64,000 nt of DNA from Saprospiraceae bacterium. GTDB taxonomy: Bacteria > Bacteroidota > Bacteroidia > Chitinophagales > Saprospiraceae. Positions 44,718-52,650 of this stretch are shown here, one piece after another. The first letter of the stretch is position 1. Each line of letters starts with the position of its first letter. Position numbers and translations under genes: made by a program. The stretch lies in NCBI GenBank assembly GCA_020436935.1, contig JAGQWX010000010.1, positions 45,020-109,019 on the forward strand. Reading direction: 5' to 3'. A model generated the notes under the pieces. It searched no databases and was not told where the DNA came from. It worked only from the letters and a program-made list of their open reading frames with translations.

Positions 44718-46132
44718 TTTTCAATCATTTTATACAAGACCCAGCCATCAGCAAATTGTTTCTCTACAGACAGTTCATAAGCACTCTGTATCAAATTCCA
44801 ATTGATCATTGGATTCATATTTTTCCACTGATTTGACCATTTTGGTATGTTGACCAAAAGCAGTGCGTTGTTCTCAAAAGTAGTGAACTTTTGGGTGTAA
44901 AGGCTTTGAATTTCTTGTGGAACTCCCCTGGATTTCAAGGCAATGTCCATATCAAAGGCATAGAGTGTTTTTTCATTTATTCGATTATTCAGATCTGCGG
45001 AAATGGCTTTCTCCAGTAGATTCCTTTGATAGGTTGGGGCAATGGCCCTGATACATAAACCGATCTGGAAGATTATAATCAGCGAAAATATAAGATTCTT
45101 ATAATTCCTGACCTCCTTACGCTGACTCAAATGGACAAATCCAGGGAAACACAATAGAATAGAAATAATGAAGCAAGGCAAAAAGTGTCTCGGATTTTGG
45201 TCGTGATAACCGGCTACAAAAACTGTAAAAGTGAAATAGGAAATGATCAAAAGCTTTTTTTCAAGATTGAAAAAGCCGCCTATTTTAATTCCGAAAAAGA
45301 TGAATAAAGCCCCTAAAAAAATAAAACCAGGATGAATCAACGGGGCCAGCTGGTAGAAAATATTGGGCAACTTTACTTGCTTAATCCCCTCTTTACTTTC
45401 GTAAGATGTTCCGAAAATATTTTTTATTGTCCATTTCGCTATTGAGTCGTGATCCATAAATTGGAACAAATTTTCATTGAACAAATGGAACAGGAAGATT
45501 ACGGCTACCGGGATGATCAATACCAGCCAATGGTAGATTTTTCCGACATGCTTGAACCAAAAGAAAATTGTATGCAATAACAACGGAAAAGCAATGACAA
45601 ATATCACATACCGCGTAAAAACAGCAAGGCTCAAAAAAAGTATTGCGAGTACTAGATGCAGAAAGCTTTGTGCTCTCAAGTATCGGATATAATAAAGAAG
45701 GAAACCCGAAAATAGGGCAATGGCCAGCATGTCAGAACTTGTTACCAATGCTTGTCTTAAAAAATAGGGCGATAACAATGCAAACAGCAAAAGGTAGCAA
45801 GTAATATGGTCTCGGCTTTTTGGAAAATAATGTTCCAAAATCCCGAATAGAGACCATAAGGTCAAAGCCAATGAAATTGCACTCACCACTTGCCCGGCCA
45901 AAGCGAATGGCATACCTGTCCATGTGAATATGTATGTCAAGAAGGAATATCCCGGCGGCCAGAGAAAATATGGTAGCTTTTCTCCATTCATCCAATTGCC
46001 AATGGATTTACTATAGTCGATGTAGGCATATCCATCCTGTCCTACCATGCCATCAAATCCAAGCCAACGCATCAAAAACATAATGGCCAAAGGAAGCAAA
46101 ATGAGCATATATTTCCGGGAATGGACAGACAT
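44714..46132 (-). CDS. ArnT/GT39-like polytopic membrane glycosyltransferase
   Basis: This 472-residue protein has about twelve hydrophobic segments. The first periplasmic loop has DGYAYIDYSKSIGNW ... PYFLWPPGYSFLTYIF, which places a conserved Asp and aromatic residues where GT-C/GT39 enzymes bind undecaprenyl-linked sugars. A transfer of sugar to a lipid-linked or surface polysaccharide is likely. It overlaps the SGNH gene by 4 bp. The donor and acceptor cannot be read from sequence. Confidence 0.78.
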   Translation of the reverse strand: MSVHSRKYMLILLPLAIMFLMRWLGFDGMVGQDGYAYIDYSKSIGNWMNGEKLPYFLWPPGYSFLTYIFTWTGMPFALAGQVVSAISLALTLWSLFGILEHYFPKSRDHITCYLLLFALLSPYFLRQALVTSSDMLAIALFSGFLLYYIRYLRAQSFLHLVLAILFLSLAVFTRYVIFVIAFPLLLHTIFFWFKHVGKIYHWLVLIIPVAVIFLFHLFNENLFQFMDHDSIAKWTIKNIFGTSYESKEGIKQVKLPNIFYQLAPLIHPGFIFLGALFIFFGIKIGGFFNLEKKLLIISYFTFTVFVAGYHDQNPRHFLPCFIISILLCFPGFVHLSQRKEVRNYKNLIFSLIIIFQIGLCIRAIAPTYQRNLLEKAISADLNNRINEKTLYAFDMDIALKSRGVPQEIQSLYTQKFTTFENNALLLVNIPKWSNQWKNMNPMINWNLIQSAYELSVEKQFADGWVLYKMIEK

Positions 46133-46142
46133 CGACTTGGTT

Positions 46143-46886
46143 TTACAATTGATCTATGCGCCACAAAGCTAACTTTTTGCCCCGGCTTTGACGTCTGTAT
46201 TCTTTGGGATAATATTCTTCTATACTCAGCATTGGAGCTGCCAGATCAAAAGGTTTAATACACAAATTGATGGGCCTCCAATCTCCTGTGACAATGTCAA
46301 AATTTCTTGTAAATGCTGAGTATTGAGTCGTAAGCAAGTAGGTACAACCAGAATTTTTGATGTTTTGAAGGGCCTTAAGAATGTGGTCGAAAGAAAAGTG
46401 TGGTAAACAATCTCTGCAGATCAATAAATCATATGAAGGTAGATGGTTGGAAATGATATCCAGTTGTTGAAAATGAATATTTTCAGAAGCGTATTTTAAT
46501 TCATTGGCATCAATTAATTCCGGCACTATGTCAGCGCCCAGATAATCAATGTGATCAAAATTTAGATTTTTCATCCAGGAAAAATCCCCACATGGGAGAT
46601 CCAAAACTGTCTGAATATTTTTTTCAAGAATCAGATCATTGATGAAATGAATCAAATTTTCAGTTATCTCCGAAACAGAGCCAGGTCCTGAAACACTTTC
46701 ATCGCTTTTCCAATGATTGCTGATGTAAATTTCCCGAAATGTCTTGAGATGATCCCAAGACTTGAATGGTGAAGATTTCATTTTGTATCTCACCATTAAC
46801 AACACATCAACAAGCCTTGGTGACACTGCCAGAGATATTATTTTTTTTATACTGGCAATAATATTTTCTGCGTGATCATGCATCAT
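46143..46886 (-). CDS. Class I SAM-dependent methyltransferase
   Basis: I start at the ATG at 46886 (MMHDHAENIIASIKK), since the frame extends far upstream only because it overlaps the previous gene in another frame. The 247-residue product has motif I VLDLPCGDFSWMKNL, then DYLGADIVPELIDAN and the post-motif LLICRDCLPHFSFDHILKALQNIKNSG. This is similar to methyltransferases found in polysaccharide loci. It shares 11 bp with the upstream methyltransferase gene, so expression is coupled. The target is unknown. Confidence 0.82.
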   Translation of the reverse strand: MMHDHAENIIASIKKIISLAVSPRLVDVLLMVRYKMKSSPFKSWDHLKTFREIYISNHWKSDESVSGPGSVSEITENLIHFINDLILEKNIQTVLDLPCGDFSWMKNLNFDHIDYLGADIVPELIDANELKYASENIHFQQLDIISNHLPSYDLLICRDCLPHFSFDHILKALQNIKNSGCTYLLTTQYSAFTRNFDIVTGDWRPINLCIKPFDLAAPMLSIEEYYPKEYRRQSRGKKLALWRIDQL

Positions 46887-47634
46887 TTTGCTTTGCCGAT
46901 TTTCGTCCCGAAATCCTGATCCAAGGAAATGGCGAATCAGGCCCGGAAAATATCTGAAAGAATCGACGCAATTTGGTTCCCGGAAAGTACAAGTAGTCGT
47001 AATCATAAGGTCGTAACATTTCAGTGCTGTGATGGAAATAATGGTATTGCATACCGGGAACTCCCATTTTCTCAAAATATTCCCGACTCCTTTTTTTTGC
47101 AGCAGATACATCCTTTGACTTATATATCGGAGTATCAATGATATGAATTGAACCACCTTCGGACATCAAATTCAATAGCCTGTCGATGAGTTGTACAGGA
47201 TCCGGAAAGTATTGAATTGAGGCATTCAAAATGATACAATCGAATTGGTGTAACTCGAAATTCTCGTTGAAAATATCGGACTGTAAAAATTTGCAATTAT
47301 TAGAAGTAAACAAGCTTTTGGCTTGAGCAAATTCCTCATCATTGATTTCGATGCCAAGGACATTGTAATTTGTATTTTTAGCAAGTACATTTGCCAGCCA
47401 CCCATTGCCGCATCCAAGGTCAAGTATTTCGAGATTTTTATTGGCAGGAAGGTAGTTAAGAAGACGTTGCATTGACTTTTCTCTGATTTTCCATTCCTCG
47501 TGGTGTATGCTTTCTCGTGGAAGCTTGGGAAGGTGCATGACCCATTCGTCAGGAAAAAGGCGTTGTTCCTTTTTACGTAGTTCAATATAACCGCGTATTT
47601 TCTCTGCTGATAAGTCATTCTGATGGAAATCCAT
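46876..47634 (-). CDS. Class I SAM-dependent methyltransferase
   Basis: This 252-residue protein has motif I ILDLGCGNGWLANVLAKN (residues 69-86), the acidic VLGIEINDEE and the post-motif DCIILNASIQYFPDPVQLIDRLLNLM. The C-terminal part contains RSREYFEKMGVPGMQYHYFHHSTEML. The start ATG at 47634 lies 10 bp after the next radical SAM gene. The substrate is unknown. It could methylate a sugar or amino group in the glycan. Confidence 0.88.
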   Translation of the reverse strand: MDFHQNDLSAEKIRGYIELRKKEQRLFPDEWVMHLPKLPRESIHHEEWKIREKSMQRLLNYLPANKNLEILDLGCGNGWLANVLAKNTNYNVLGIEINDEEFAQAKSLFTSNNCKFLQSDIFNENFELHQFDCIILNASIQYFPDPVQLIDRLLNLMSEGGSIHIIDTPIYKSKDVSAAKKRSREYFEKMGVPGMQYHYFHHSTEMLRPYDYDYLYFPGTKLRRFFQIFSGPDSPFPWIRISGRKSAKQNDA

Positions 47635-47644
47635 ACATACTATT

Positions 47645-49072
47645 TTACTGGCTACTGTTGAGCTGAGCCTCCCTGGTTTTAAATAAAATGAGCAGTTTCA
47701 TACCTATTCGTAAAATTAAGATTTTGAATCTCGTCACAACAAGTTTTAATGAAAGCTTCTGCTTTAAACTGCACTTGTGGAACGACATTGAGTTGATGAT
47801 CCATCGCACAGCCAGCTTATAATAAAGTGAGGGGTAGGTGCGCTGAAAATCTGCTTGTCTGTCAGTGGTATTTTTCCAGTCTTGCAGCGGTTTTTTGAGG
47901 ATTTCAACCTCATTGTCCAATGCTGTGCCCTTTATAGGATAGGTAATGGTGATGGTGAAAATATCGGGATTTGCAGTTTTCAGGTGATGTAGTGTTTGGA
48001 CTATGTCCTCGTCGTTTTCGCCTGGATAACCTACCATGATGAAAGTGCCTGTTTCGATGTGGTGGGCATTTGCCGTTCTGATCATTTTTTGCACCTGAGT
48101 AGCATCAACCCGGCGATCCATAGCGTCGAGAATTTTTTGAGATCCGCTTTCCGCACCAATCCACACACGAAAACAACCGGCTTCTTTCAACATAACAATT
48201 GCGTCCTCAGTGAGGCGATCTGCCCGGGTAATACATTCGAAGGGTACAAGTGCATTTTTTGACTTTACCTCATCTCTGAAGGCACTCAACCACTTATGGC
48301 TGACGGTAAAGACATCATCGACAAACCAAATCTTATCAGGTTGATAAAGATGTTTGAGCGCTATCAACTCCTCTACTACCTTTTCAGGTGATCGTCTTCT
48401 GTAACTTTGCCCATAAACTGCGGTGCTACACCACTTGCAAGTGTAAGGACAACCACGTTGTGTGCTTACAGAAATGGTGCTGTATCCGTGGTTGGTTTTC
48501 CACATCTCCAGGTAGGATGCCAAGTCTATTTTGTTCCGGTTGGGCAATGGAAGCTCATCGAGATTGCCGATTTTTTGTCTTGGTTTCGTTTGATGGATAG
48601 TTCCCTCTCTTGTGGTGAAGGCAATGCCATCTACGTGATAAAAATCCGGCCAAAGTTTTTGCTGATGAGCCGCGCAAATTTCCAACATTGTATTTTCTCC
48701 TTCACCGATTACAAGAATATCTGCCCCTGCGTGGAGATAATTGTCAACGTTGTAGGTGACGTCAGGTCCTCCGACTACAACCAATGGCGTGTTTTCAGTA
48801 AACTGGGTATGAATGAATTCAATGAGTTGGATGACTTCAATTTTAGTCATCAAATTGGTGTATATGGCAATGATGGCAGGCTGAAAATTGACAATGAAGT
48901 TTCTTTGGACATTCTGATTTGAGAAAGTGGTGTCAAAGACTTCATTCTCAAATCCATTTTCTTCCAGCCACGCACTGAGGTACAGCAATCCCAGGGGAGG
49001 GTAGGGCTTTTTGACTACCTGTTCCCTGGCATCATTGGCCATAAAATAGGCATGGGTGAAAAGTATTTTCAA
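47645..49072 (-). CDS. B12-binding radical SAM protein 2
   Basis: This paralogue is about 475 residues long. I start at the TTG at 49072 (KILFTHAYFMAND), because that gives the canonical beginning; a TTG at 49108 would add 12 residues. The cobalamin-binding-like domain (GGPDVTYNVDNYLHAGADILVIGEGE) is followed by the cluster-binding C208-x3-C212-x2-C215 (RGCPYTCKWC). The partner-binding IWFVDDVFTVSHKW and WIGAESGSQKILDAMDRRV stretches resemble those in the third radical SAM protein. Cobalamin-dependent methyl or bond-forming chemistry on a glycan or lipid is likely. Confidence 0.88.
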   Translation of the reverse strand: MKILFTHAYFMANDAREQVVKKPYPPLGLLYLSAWLEENGFENEVFDTTFSNQNVQRNFIVNFQPAIIAIYTNLMTKIEVIQLIEFIHTQFTENTPLVVVGGPDVTYNVDNYLHAGADILVIGEGENTMLEICAAHQQKLWPDFYHVDGIAFTTREGTIHQTKPRQKIGNLDELPLPNRNKIDLASYLEMWKTNHGYSTISVSTQRGCPYTCKWCSTAVYGQSYRRRSPEKVVEELIALKHLYQPDKIWFVDDVFTVSHKWLSAFRDEVKSKNALVPFECITRADRLTEDAIVMLKEAGCFRVWIGAESGSQKILDAMDRRVDATQVQKMIRTANAHHIETGTFIMVGYPGENDEDIVQTLHHLKTANPDIFTITITYPIKGTALDNEVEILKKPLQDWKNTTDRQADFQRTYPSLYYKLAVRWIINSMSFHKCSLKQKLSLKLVVTRFKILILRIGMKLLILFKTREAQLNSSQ

Positions 49073-49144
49073 TATTGTAACTTTATCTGGAATCACGAAG
49101 TTAATCAATCGCCAACAGGCAATAACTTCGGTATTGAAAAGAAT

Positions 49145-49951
49145 TTAGATTTTTGTTGACTTTAACTTGTAGCAAACGATAAAATGATCGCTTGCTGAGG
49201 CAAAAAAACTGCTCTTGGGCAACCGCAGGTCCAACCACTGTAAGGCCTTGACCAGAAGAGGCCTGGTTTGGAAAATGGAATTTAAATAAGAAGGAGGAAT
49301 GAAAAACCCAACAGGAGCAATGCTTTCTTTCTTGAACTGATCGCTAAAAAGGTTTTCCAGCTTGCCTTGGGCGTAATAAAAGGTGGGCACAGTTACATGG
49401 TTTGAAATCGATGCGTTTTCAAACTTCTTTTTTCGCCTGAAAATGTCGGCAAAACGCAACTTCAATAAAAAATAAATGCTTTCCCAAAGGCACAATTCAG
49501 GCATGACGACTGCGATAAATGTTCCTCCGGGCTTCAATAATTGAGGCAGATTTTGTGACAATTGATTGATCTCCTCCGGGTTCAGACAGTTGAGCCCGCC
49601 AAAGTTCGAAAAAACAACATCAAAGGATTTCTCTGAATAGAAGCTACCGATTTCTTTGATATCCAATTGCTTAACGGTGATATCGGCTTTTTCTTTTTTA
49701 GCTACAATTTTTGAGCGAAGAACTTCAAGCATTTCAACTGAAATGTCTGTTGCAGTAATCCGATGGCCTTTTGATGAGAAGTACAGTGCATCCTCGCCGG
49801 TACCGCAATTGAGTTCAAGTATATCCAAAGATTTGGGAGCACTGATAATGCCATCGATGTGATGATAAACCTGCAGTCGCTGTGCCTTTCCAACGGCAGT
49901 GAAGGTGAATTCTTTGTCATAGGTGGCAGCTATATCATCAAATAAAGCCAT
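49145..49951 (-). CDS. Class I SAM-dependent methyltransferase
   Basis: The ATG at 49951 (MALFDDIAATYDKEF) overlaps the stop codon of the upstream radical SAM gene (TGATG). The 268-residue product has motif I ILELNCGTGEDALYFSSKGH and then ITATDISVEML. The motif FDVVFSNFGGLNCLNPEEI and the loop PGGTFIAVVMPELCLWE are visible. It is similar to the ubiquinone/tetrahydrofolate-type methyltransferase fold. It sits between two radical SAM genes, with which it may share a substrate. Confidence 0.86.
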   Translation of the reverse strand: MALFDDIAATYDKEFTFTAVGKAQRLQVYHHIDGIISAPKSLDILELNCGTGEDALYFSSKGHRITATDISVEMLEVLRSKIVAKKEKADITVKQLDIKEIGSFYSEKSFDVVFSNFGGLNCLNPEEINQLSQNLPQLLKPGGTFIAVVMPELCLWESIYFLLKLRFADIFRRKKKFENASISNHVTVPTFYYAQGKLENLFSDQFKKESIAPVGFFIPPSYLNSIFQTRPLLVKALQWLDLRLPKSSFFASASDHFIVCYKLKSTKI

Positions 49952-51447
49952 CAAACAAGTTTTTCCTTCATATAAGTGTAAAGCCTGGCCCTGTAATAGA
50001 TGATCATGGGCACATAATAGGCCAAAGAAGTAAGTTGGTAAATGGTACTCTTTAAAGATGCAGAAGAAAAAGACAATATCCTTTTCAGACTATCCAGTCC
50101 CTGTTGTGTTCTGAATACGCAGTGTACATACCTGTGCAGGATTTTGTAAAATGATTTTGAGAAGGTGCCCTGGTACATCATGTCTAAATCGTCTGAATCT
50201 GTCCAGTTTTGTTTTTCAACAAGCTGATCTTTTACCTTTTCAAAAAATTTGGTTCCTGGCAATGGGTATGACACTGAAACCCCAATATCCTCGGGCAACA
50301 ATTCCTTAACCATACGCAATGTTTTCCTGATATCGTCCCAATTTTCATCAATATACCCAAATTGCAGGAAAAATCCGACCCGCACATTGTGGCTTTTCAA
50401 CAAGTGAGTGGCTTCATGTATTTGGTCAACGGTGATGCCCTTGTCCATGGCATCAAGAATTTTCTGTGAGCCGGATTCTGCTCCGATCCAGGCCTCAGAT
50501 AGGCCGGATTCTGCCAAAGATCTGACATAGTTGGCTTGTACCAAAAGATCAGCTCTTGACTGTATTTTGTATTTGATGTTGAGGCTCAGTCTCCTGGTTT
50601 CTGCAGCAAAAGTGTCTATCCAGCCTGGCTTGAGCGCGAAGATGTCGTCTGCTATCCAGAAATGCTCCACACCATACGACGTCTGGAGGTGTTTCATTTC
50701 TTGAGCAACTCTTTGTGCCGAACGCGAGTTGTATCTGTTGCCGTATATTGGTTTTGCACACCAATTGCATTTGAAAGGACAACCCCTGGTGGTAGCTATG
50801 TTGAGTGAAAAATACCCGTGATTTTCAAGCCATATTTTTTTGTAAGCCTCAATATTTATAAGCTCCCAATCAGGATCGGGTAGTAGATCGAGATCTTGCA
50901 AAATGGGCCTCTTAGGATTGACCAATACCTCTTGATGGATCATTGTGACCGTTCCGGGTACTTCATTGGCCGAGGTATCATTGGCTGACAATTTTTGCAA
51001 GAGTTCTCCAAGGCTTATTTCTCCCTCCCCGGTAACAACAAAATGGGCTCCTGCACGTAAGTATTTTTCATAGTGATCGCTCGCATCAGAATTGTTGACA
51101 ACAACAGTTGTTCCAATTTCTTTTGCATAATTTATCATTTGAAACGCTGCAGACCTCATGGCCGTAAGACACATTTTGGTCAAGTAGTTGAAGCCGTCAT
51201 CATAAATGATAAAGTAGTCAAAGTTCCCGGAATTCAGTATGGGTTCTATTTTCTCGGGTGAGTCGCATAAATGAGTGTCAAATACTTGGACATCAAATCC
51301 GAGCATTCTGAGGTAAGCGGCTGCATACAGCGTACCGTAAGGTGGATAGGGTTTCTTATCTCTCCACTGTTTTGGATCGAATTGATAAAAATAAGATGGA
51401 CTGAGCAGCACCCTAATTTTCCTGGTCTCAGAACTATTTTGCTGCAT
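49951..51447 (-). CDS. B12-binding radical SAM protein 3
   Basis: The 498-residue paralogue begins with a cobalamin-binding-like domain (NSDASDHYEKYLRAGAHFVVTGEGE, about 119-143). The radical SAM core has C223-x3-C227-x2-C230 (RGCPFKCNWC) and WIADDIFALKPGWI, then WIGAESGSQKILDAMDKGI. The last 90 residues are helical and basic (YMKEKLV end). It resembles the second radical SAM protein more than the first. It overlaps the nucleotidyltransferase-fold gene by 14 bp upstream. Confidence 0.9.
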   Translation of the reverse strand: MQQNSSETRKIRVLLSPSYFYQFDPKQWRDKKPYPPYGTLYAAAYLRMLGFDVQVFDTHLCDSPEKIEPILNSGNFDYFIIYDDGFNYLTKMCLTAMRSAAFQMINYAKEIGTTVVVNNSDASDHYEKYLRAGAHFVVTGEGEISLGELLQKLSANDTSANEVPGTVTMIHQEVLVNPKRPILQDLDLLPDPDWELINIEAYKKIWLENHGYFSLNIATTRGCPFKCNWCAKPIYGNRYNSRSAQRVAQEMKHLQTSYGVEHFWIADDIFALKPGWIDTFAAETRRLSLNIKYKIQSRADLLVQANYVRSLAESGLSEAWIGAESGSQKILDAMDKGITVDQIHEATHLLKSHNVRVGFFLQFGYIDENWDDIRKTLRMVKELLPEDIGVSVSYPLPGTKFFEKVKDQLVEKQNWTDSDDLDMMYQGTFSKSFYKILHRYVHCVFRTQQGLDSLKRILSFSSASLKSTIYQLTSLAYYVPMIIYYRARLYTYMKEKLV

Positions 51448-52408
51448 ATGTAGATTGCTTGAGCTGGTCGATGACCTTCAAATAATTATTTGAAAATCGC
51501 ATCAGGACCTTTTCCTGAAAGTTGCCCGGATGGTGCTTAGAAATATAGGACTTTGATTTGAAAGCCAACATAAAGGCTTGCTTGTCAAAGTTTTGGAACT
51601 TTTTTGACCAGTAGGTCAATGTCATTCCCAGACTTTTTTTATCCAGGAAGTCTCCTAGTTTGTTGCCAAGAATGGACTCGACCCCTCTTCTTAAAAAATT
51701 GGATTCTACCTTTTGGGCATGTCCTGACTCAGGAAATGAAATATTGGGAAGGAAGCTGAAAACCCACTGATTCGCATCAAAGAATGCCTTTACAATACCA
51801 TTGCCTTTTAATGGAATCAAACTGGCGATCTCTGTGGCCGTAAATATATTTTTGTCTTCGATTTCCAGGTGTTGAGAGTCAATAAAGTAATTGAGGCAGA
51901 AGTACTTATGTGAATTGAACAGAAATATTTTTTTGTATAAAATCAATAAACTCCTGCAAACCCATAATCTATTTGGCGCTGTTATAATGAAATAATCGAT
52001 GTCGCCATCTGCTCTGATGACTCCTTTGGATAGTGATCCTGAAATAAAAACAGCTTCTACATAGGGAAATGAGGCAATGAGCTGTGCATTCTTTATGGCC
52101 TTTTCCATGTATTTTTTAGCCCTGATTTCTGATTCGGTTCTTTCCTGAATCAAACCAACATTGTCCTGAAGGGAATAAAACGATCCTATTTGGTGAATGA
52201 TTTTTTCTCTGAGCAGGATTTCCAATAAGCCTTCAACATCACCTGAATTGTGCTTGAGTCCCGGAAGATACCTTTTAATTTCGCCCAAGTTCATTGGGTA
52301 GTTAAAAATATCGAAATAGCAAAGAACTTCTAAAATAGAAGAAATTAAAGGGCTATCAAATGTTTTTTGGACATCATCAGAATGGTTTATTTTAGGTATA
52401 TTACTCAA
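51434..52408 (-). CDS. Nucleotidyltransferase-fold protein
   Basis: This 324-residue protein has an N-terminal helical region, including a winged-helix-like part (residues 20-85), then a nucleotidyltransferase core with AVFISGSLSKGVIRADGDIDYFIIT. G124-S125 and the Asp pair in DGDIDYF look like the metal and nucleotide ligands. A C-terminal helical region follows. The fold is shared by antitoxin-toxin MNT proteins, tRNA modifiers and lincosamide resistance enzymes, so I cannot assign a reaction. The start is a TTG, the only plausible initiation codon. As the first gene of the long minus-strand array it directly follows a consensus promoter. Confidence 0.8.
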   Translation of the reverse strand: MSNIPKINHSDDVQKTFDSPLISSILEVLCYFDIFNYPMNLGEIKRYLPGLKHNSGDVEGLLEILLREKIIHQIGSFYSLQDNVGLIQERTESEIRAKKYMEKAIKNAQLIASFPYVEAVFISGSLSKGVIRADGDIDYFIITAPNRLWVCRSLLILYKKIFLFNSHKYFCLNYFIDSQHLEIEDKNIFTATEIASLIPLKGNGIVKAFFDANQWVFSFLPNISFPESGHAQKVESNFLRRGVESILGNKLGDFLDKKSLGMTLTYWSKKFQNFDKQAFMLAFKSKSYISKHHPGNFQEKVLMRFSNNYLKVIDQLKQSTYAAK

Positions 52409-52433
52409 AAAGTTAATGATTTGTCTTTTGAAG

Positions 52434-52464
52434 CAAATGTAAACTTTGATAATCCGTATATCAA
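52434..52464 (-). promoter_or_regulatory. Bacteroidota-type promoter of the glycan/radical SAM array
   Basis: On the minus strand, TTG (52464-52462) is followed by 20 bp and then TACATTTG (52441-52434). This matches the Bacteroidota -33/-7 layout TTG-N19-20-TAnnTTTG. It lies 26 bp upstream of the TTG start at 52408, so the leader would be about 20 nt. It is the only good promoter I see for the array of genes down to 35.6 kb. Confidence 0.6.
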
Positions 52465-52650
52465 TTCATTTCACCATCTAAATCCACACGATCAAGGACT
52501 TTTTTAATCCCTAATTATTGTAAATGCAAAAAATGATTTTTGAATTTTATTTGCGACTACCTTGGCCATTTATGTCTTTTGCAAATGCTTATTTAATGAG
52601 ATTTTCCATCCATTGAACAACATTTGTAAGTTTTGTTTTAACATTGTATC

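Noticed and set aside
46887..47156. A longer version of the 46143 methyltransferase starting at 47156
   Set aside because: The extra 90 codons overlap the upstream methyltransferase in another frame and read as a shadow of it; the ATG at 46886 fits the gene spacing.
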